Source: Bondarzewia mesenterica
Lineage: Eukaryota > Basidiomycota > Agaricomycetes > Russulales > Bondarzewiaceae
Direction: 5' to 3'
Assembly (NCBI GenBank): GCA_004802705.1
Contig: SGPL01000778.1
Span: 1 to 12,235, forward strand
DNA: 12,235 nucleotides
A model generated the notes under the pieces. It was not told the DNA's origin and did no database searches. It saw only the letters and a program-made list of their open reading frames with translations. Shown piece after piece: positions 8,589 through 12,235 of the stretch; position 1 is the stretch's first letter; each line of letters starts with the position of its first letter. A program made the position numbers and the translations under genes.

Positions 8589-9810
8589 TTATACCCCAAT
8601 CAATGCCGCCGCCTTCTTCCTCAACCTCTCACAAGCTCCACTCTTCTGATGCCTCGCCATCGAATCTCTCCTCCCAAACTTCTTCCCGCAATCCTCGCAC
8701 ATATGCTTTCCCTCACACTGAGGATGCCGATGTTCCTTCGTATCTGTGATGTGCCGCTGCGCCTCCTGTTGCCTGCGAAACCGTTTATCGCATCCTGGCA
8801 TCGTGCACGGCCATTTTCTGTCGGCGTTGTCCTTCTTGAGCGCGGCGACGGCTCGATCTTGCAACTCTTCGTACGCTTTTGCACTCGCGCCCGACTCTTC
8901 TACCTCGTCTTCGGTGTTTTGGGAACCGCTTGGCCCTGCCGTCTGCGACGAGACAGCAAGGATCCCGTTGCCAGTGAGGACAGAGTCCCCGCTTGCGTGG
9001 TTCCCTGTTGTAGAGTTGTTCGATGGTAGGGTCTCGGTGACCCTACGCTGGTGGACCATGATTCGTTGACGTTTCATGGTCCTCCCTATCGGGGGCTCCG
9101 ATGTCGTCCAGATGTACTCGACTGGCCTTTCCGACTCTGGTGGTGCCCCCTCCTCACGCTGTTTCCTCTTCCCTGTCGCTCGTCTTGTTGATGGTGGCGG
9201 CACCTCTATGGGAGAAAAAAGTTATCGAAGGATAGCCCAGGTCCGGCGCCACGAGGTTGTGAACAATGGGCGTGGCGAATACGAATGTGGACGGAGTGGT
9301 GGACGGTGAGGGAGCCTGTGCGTTTGAGTAACCCATAGAAGCGCTGAAGGCGTTGTCGACAGGTGGGGAGATGCCGTAGTTGAAGGGGACTACAGGCGGG
9401 GATGGAATCGCTTCGGCTGTGGCAGTGGTTTTGTTGACATTGGACCAAAGGTCTGTCTGTCTCATTCCCAAGTCGTGACCGAGCGGAGGCTCGACGGGTG
9501 GGAAAAGCTGCGCCTGCTGCCATCCTTGGTTCAGTTGCAGTGGCATATCATGGTTGGATACCGGGGGCGTCGGCGTCGGCTCCTGATGATGGAAAAAAGA
9601 AAGGGCTTAGTGGCATGAGGCAGTATCGATAGATGTGTGGCTTACATTGTTGGACCGTCGCCACTCCCGCGTCAACGATTGAATGTAGGCCCATTCTTGG
9701 TCAGTCAATTCGGCGGCTGTGATCATGTGGCTGTCGACGCTCCAGTCCATGTTGGAAAGCACGGGGGAGGGGTGGTTGGGAAAGTTGAAGTCGACATTGT
9801 AAGCGTTCAT
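8589..9810 (-). CDS. C2H2-type zinc-finger protein, probable transcription factor
   Basis: Likely a nuclear DNA-binding regulator. Exon 1 is 9810-9646 (55 aa). Intron 9645-9583 is 63 nt, GTAAGC...CATCAG. Exon 2 starts at 9582 (EPTPTPPV...) and runs to about 9283. The last exon starts near 9203 and ends at the stop 8591-8589. The second intron is uncertain: donor 9282 (GTATTC), 9264 or 9252 with an acceptor ending at 9204, or donor 9332 (GTTACT) with the TAG acceptor ending at 9206. The model with donor 9282 gives about 359 aa. The N-terminal half is Pro/Ser/Thr/Asn-rich, typical of an activation region. A basic patch (GKRKQR) could be a nuclear signal. Near the C-terminus are finger 1, C-x4-C-x12-H-x6-H (WPCTMPGC...), and finger 2, C-x2-C-x12-H-x5-C (HMCEDCGKKF...), whose last ligand is Cys instead of His. 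The start has A at -3 and a TATA box 113 nt upstream. Targets are unknown. Confidence 0.85.
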
Positions 9811-9922
9811 CGTGTCTGGGGAGAGCGAATGTGTCGTTGAAAGTTTGGAAGATATCTGCGTTTGAGGCAGATGGGTGTCTGGAGTGTTGGGAGGAAACGG
9901 AAAGCCATCCTCGGCGGCTCTC

Positions 9923-9929
9923 TTATATA
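9923..9929 (-). promoter_or_regulatory. TATA box of the zinc-finger gene
   Basis: Read on the minus strand the site is TATATAA, inside CATATATAAGAG. It lies 113 nt upstream of the start codon at 9810, leaving a leader of roughly 80 nt. It is assigned by motif and position. Confidence 0.6.
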
Positions 9930-10301
9930 TGCTCTCGCACTCCTTCCCTTCTCATCAGCGCATCTATCTCCTGTCTTCCCCATTATCCTCCTTTACCACA
10001 GATTTCACACTCCGAGCCGTCCCACTCTCGTGTTCATTGGCGCTTTGGCCTCCGAGCCTCGGGACAGGACAATAGTGCCATACGCGTTGCTTTGTTCGCC
10101 AATAAGTATTCTTTGCTCCATATTATGGTTCCGTGCCCTAGGTCAATGCGTCCCCCCTCGTGTTCGTGGCCCAATACGCATCACGTGTATATCAATGCCT
10201 TGACTTCGAATGGGGATCTTTGCCGTTCGTTGGTGTCGGACTAAGCCATCCCGCCATCCCGTCATTGTCTGTGCTATTAGTTGAACTTCAGCAGAATTTA
10301 G

Positions 10302-10320
10302 AGCTCGTTCTTTACGAGCT
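10302..10320. repeat. Short perfect hairpin
   Basis: AGCTCGT and ACGAGCT form a 7-bp stem with the 5-nt loop TCTTT. No gene ends next to it, so a role in termination is not supported. Confidence 0.5.
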
Positions 10321-10573
10321 TCCCCCGCACGGCATCCTGTCATCCCTGCACTGTCATTTATCACCTCCGCCGGAAAACCAACGTGTTACCTACTTCTCAA
10401 TGGACATCGGCTCGTCTTTTCACCTCGACATAGACGGATTCTCGACCGCGCGTACTTTGTTCTGTCCTCGCTAGAACCCTTGGTTCACAGTGTCGGCCAG
10501 ATGGCATGAACGTCAGCCTGAGACCGTGACGCCACCGTTGTTCATCATTCATTGATTATTGGTGCATCGATGA

Positions 10574-10623
10574 ATCGTCCTGAGTGTTCTTCTTTGAGAT
10601 CGACTCAGGAGTCGGAGGACGAT
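10574..10623. repeat. Nested inverted repeats
   Basis: Two 8-bp perfect pairings share bases: ATCGTCCT (10574-10581) with AGGACGAT (10616-10623), and TCCTGAGT (10578-10585) with ACTCAGGA (10603-10610). They overlap at 10578-10581, so the full pairings exclude each other. A compromise would be a 12-bp stem with a 9-nt bulge. Function unknown. Confidence 0.6.
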
Positions 10624-11338
10624 CGAACAGGCATATACAGTTGTTCAAGTCAACGCAGACCGACGTCTTTCCCTCGGATTTGCTGCCGTGGCACTGTGGT
10701 CAGTTTTCACCTCGATATTTCTGCGCGCTGATCCCTTTCTTTAGAAATAGGTTCCTTCTTCTTGCAGTCTCGCGGCTAAATATGAACAAGTCGACGGACA
10801 TTGTTTCCCTCACTGTTCACTGCCGCTAGATTTAAGACACGTCTCTTTTCTCCCCCATTATCCGTCGTCAGGATCGTCCGTTCCCGCTTGGGCTAAGCAG
10901 GAATATTACCGTTATTTTATCTAGAAGCACCTCAGAGCCATCACACCTAGCGATCACATGAGCAAGATGGGATCCCGTCCTAAATAATACAACGGAGTAG
11001 ATTCGAGCTGACTATGATGGGTTCTAGGAGCTGTGCAGCGCGATGACGAATAACAAGGTATCCAGTTCAGAACGCTCAAAATGATACAGCCGGCTTGATT
11101 TTGGTCAGACGGTTCGCTATCGAATCATTTTTAACGAGGTCCGTGCAATCGTTAGATGGTAGATCGGTACTCAGACGACTATAGCAGGTGATTGCCAGCT
11201 AGAAGTTTTGCTCGGATGTATCTCTGCACATTGCGCGAGGCCGCGAACCGCTCACCAAATTTTCTGTACGATTGATACATTGGCTTCCGTAAATGATTAC
11301 AAGAAGAAAATGAGGGCAGCGACTCGAGTTGAGACAAC

Positions 11339-12235
11339 TCATGAGTCAGAAAAGCATTTCGTCCATTCGGTTCCATGCGCAAAGCGACTGAGATCGAGTT
11401 TCGTCCATGGCGTACCAATCACAGCAGTATTTCCCGGCCAGAACAATCCAAGGCGCAAGTCCGGTGGTACCCAGAACAGAAGTTCATCTCTTGGTCCGAC
11501 TATCCATCCATCGTTGTCCATCGACAAATTGTTGATGTGTGTCATATCAATCCGATCAAACAAAGGGGAAGCCTCAAAAGCATGGATTTTATGAGGAGAA
11601 AATGCCATCGGAAAGAGTAAAGGGGAGGTCTCAGCAGAGGACGATATCATTGAACCACCTATTTCATGGTCATACAGCCATTCCCTCATCGACGTGCCAG
11701 TGTGATTGTCGTGGCCGCCAGGGACTGAGGAAGGGGACCTTCTCTGAGGCGAAGGTGTGGACGAGATACAGCTTCTGGATCCATCGAAGGGGTTTCTGAC
11801 AATATCAACAGTCTCCGCATCCCAGACACGAATCGTCTTGTCCACAGAGCCAGAGACAATGTGTTTGCCATTGGGCGAGAATGCGGCACAAGTGACCCCG
11901 CGAGTGTGCCCTTCGAACTGCTTGAAAGCTGCGTCGCCCGTCTCCACATCCCAGACACGGATCGTCTTGTCCCAAGAACCAGAGAGATGCGTTTGCCGTC
12001 AAGCGAGAACGCGACAGAGCTGACCTCCTCTGTGTGTCCTTTGAACGGCTCGAACGCTGCCTCGCCAGCCTCTGCGCCCCAGAGACGGATCATCTTCTCC
12101 GAAGAATCAGAGATGGTGCGTTTGCCGTCGGGCGAGAATGCGACACAGCCGATCTGGTAAGTGTTCGCTTCGAACTGCTTGAAAGCTGCCTCGCCCGTCT
12201 CCGCATCCCAGAGACGGACCGTCTTGTCCCAAGAA
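11339..12235 (-). CDS. WD40-repeat protein, 3' part, frame broken by a 1-nt deletion
   Basis: Beta-propeller protein entering from the right edge. The window holds about 3.5 WD40 units (for example GHTRGVTCAAFSPNGKHIVS followed by DKTIRVWDAET). After these comes a unique tail, DGWIVGPRDELLFWVPP and TKLDLSRFAHGTEWTKC, ending at the stop 11341-11339. From memory, such tails end many Agaricomycete NACHT-WD40 (NLR-like) proteins, but the NACHT part would lie outside and is not seen. The frame from 12235 is open until about 11985. There one base is missing relative to the other repeat copies, and the downstream frame (from at least 11947) resumes the WD40 sequence. Some units are degenerate (EANTYQ instead of the usual GH, and SDSSEK). 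It may be a young pseudogene, an allele with a frameshift, or a sequence error in a draft. The WD40 call is firm; intactness is not. Confidence 0.88.
11823..12235 (-). repeat. Tandem WD40-coding repeats of 129 nt
   Basis: The conserved block starting CAGACACG or CAGAGACG on plus recurs at 11823, 11952, 12080 and 12209. Spacings are 129, 128 and 129 nt. 129 nt encodes one 43-residue WD40 unit, so the 128-nt interval pinpoints a one-base loss, near 11985 (AGAGAGATGCG against the longer forms in sister copies). Similarity between units is high at DNA level, especially around SWDKTxRxWD. Confidence 0.9.

Larger units (their letters stand above)
9930..11338. other. Intergenic region upstream of the zinc-finger gene and downstream of the WD40 gene
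   Basis: About 1.4 kb. It contains the distal promoter of the zinc-finger gene and the 3' flank of the WD40 gene. Short frames (9831-10244, 10160-10474, 10584-10829 on plus) have no domain that I recognise. A short hairpin (10302-10320) and a nested inverted repeat (10574-10623) are present. No RNA gene seen. Confidence 0.5.

Noticed and set aside
8568..9309. Several plus-strand frames over the zinc-finger gene
   Set aside because: They are antisense to the exon encoding both fingers.
11208..11799. Plus-strand frames over the WD40 tail
   Set aside because: They are antisense to the conserved C-terminal tail of the WD40 protein.
1..12235. Search for tRNA genes, CRISPR arrays and transposon ends
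   Set aside because: No cloverleaf with matched arms, no regularly spaced repeats other than the WD40 units, and no transposase or long terminal repeats could be seen by eye.

Overview
The window looks like a piece of a basidiomycete (Agaricomycete-type) genome. The evidence is the many short GT-AG introns of about 54-71 nt with CTRAY-like branch sites, a multi-exon polyporopepsin-like aspartic protease, and the C-terminal tail of a WD40 protein of the kind common in mushroom NACHT-WD40 families. Five genes can be supported. A few ambiguous bases (3395-3396, 3434, 8279, 8292) suggest draft assembly.

Left side (1-2266): the 3' end of a geranylgeranyl diphosphate (GGPP) synthase gene on the plus strand (stop at 584) faces, tail to tail, a complete two-exon UbiA-superfamily membrane protein on the minus strand (2266 to 1287, 302 aa). 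A GGPP synthase beside a UbiA-type enzyme is the core gene pair of the basidiomycete erinacine (cyathane diterpene) pathway, where the first makes GGPP and the UbiA-type enzyme cyclises it. This end is therefore the best candidate for an undescribed terpenoid locus. The remaining tailoring genes, if present, would lie left of base 1.

Middle (2267-8588): a gene-poor stretch of 1.9 kb holds a diverged 57-nt intron-like direct repeat. It is followed by a complete 11-exon secreted aspartic protease (4278-6134, 413 aa by my splicing model) with both catalytic DTG motifs. After that come 2.4 kb with no confidently recognised gene, only an orphan TATA box with a possible leader intron and a doubtful cysteine-rich minus-strand reading frame.

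Right side (8589-12235): a minus-strand three-exon gene encodes a nuclear C2H2-type zinc-finger protein with its own upstream TATA box. Then 1.4 kb of non-coding DNA precedes the 3' end of a minus-strand WD40-repeat gene that enters from the right edge. Its 129-nt repeat array has one 128-nt spacing, so the reading frame is broken.

Functional links: only the GGPP synthase/UbiA pair has an obvious metabolic connection. The zinc-finger gene could be a regulator and the protease is probably a separate secreted enzyme. Nothing in the sequence proves that the right-hand genes belong to the terpenoid locus.
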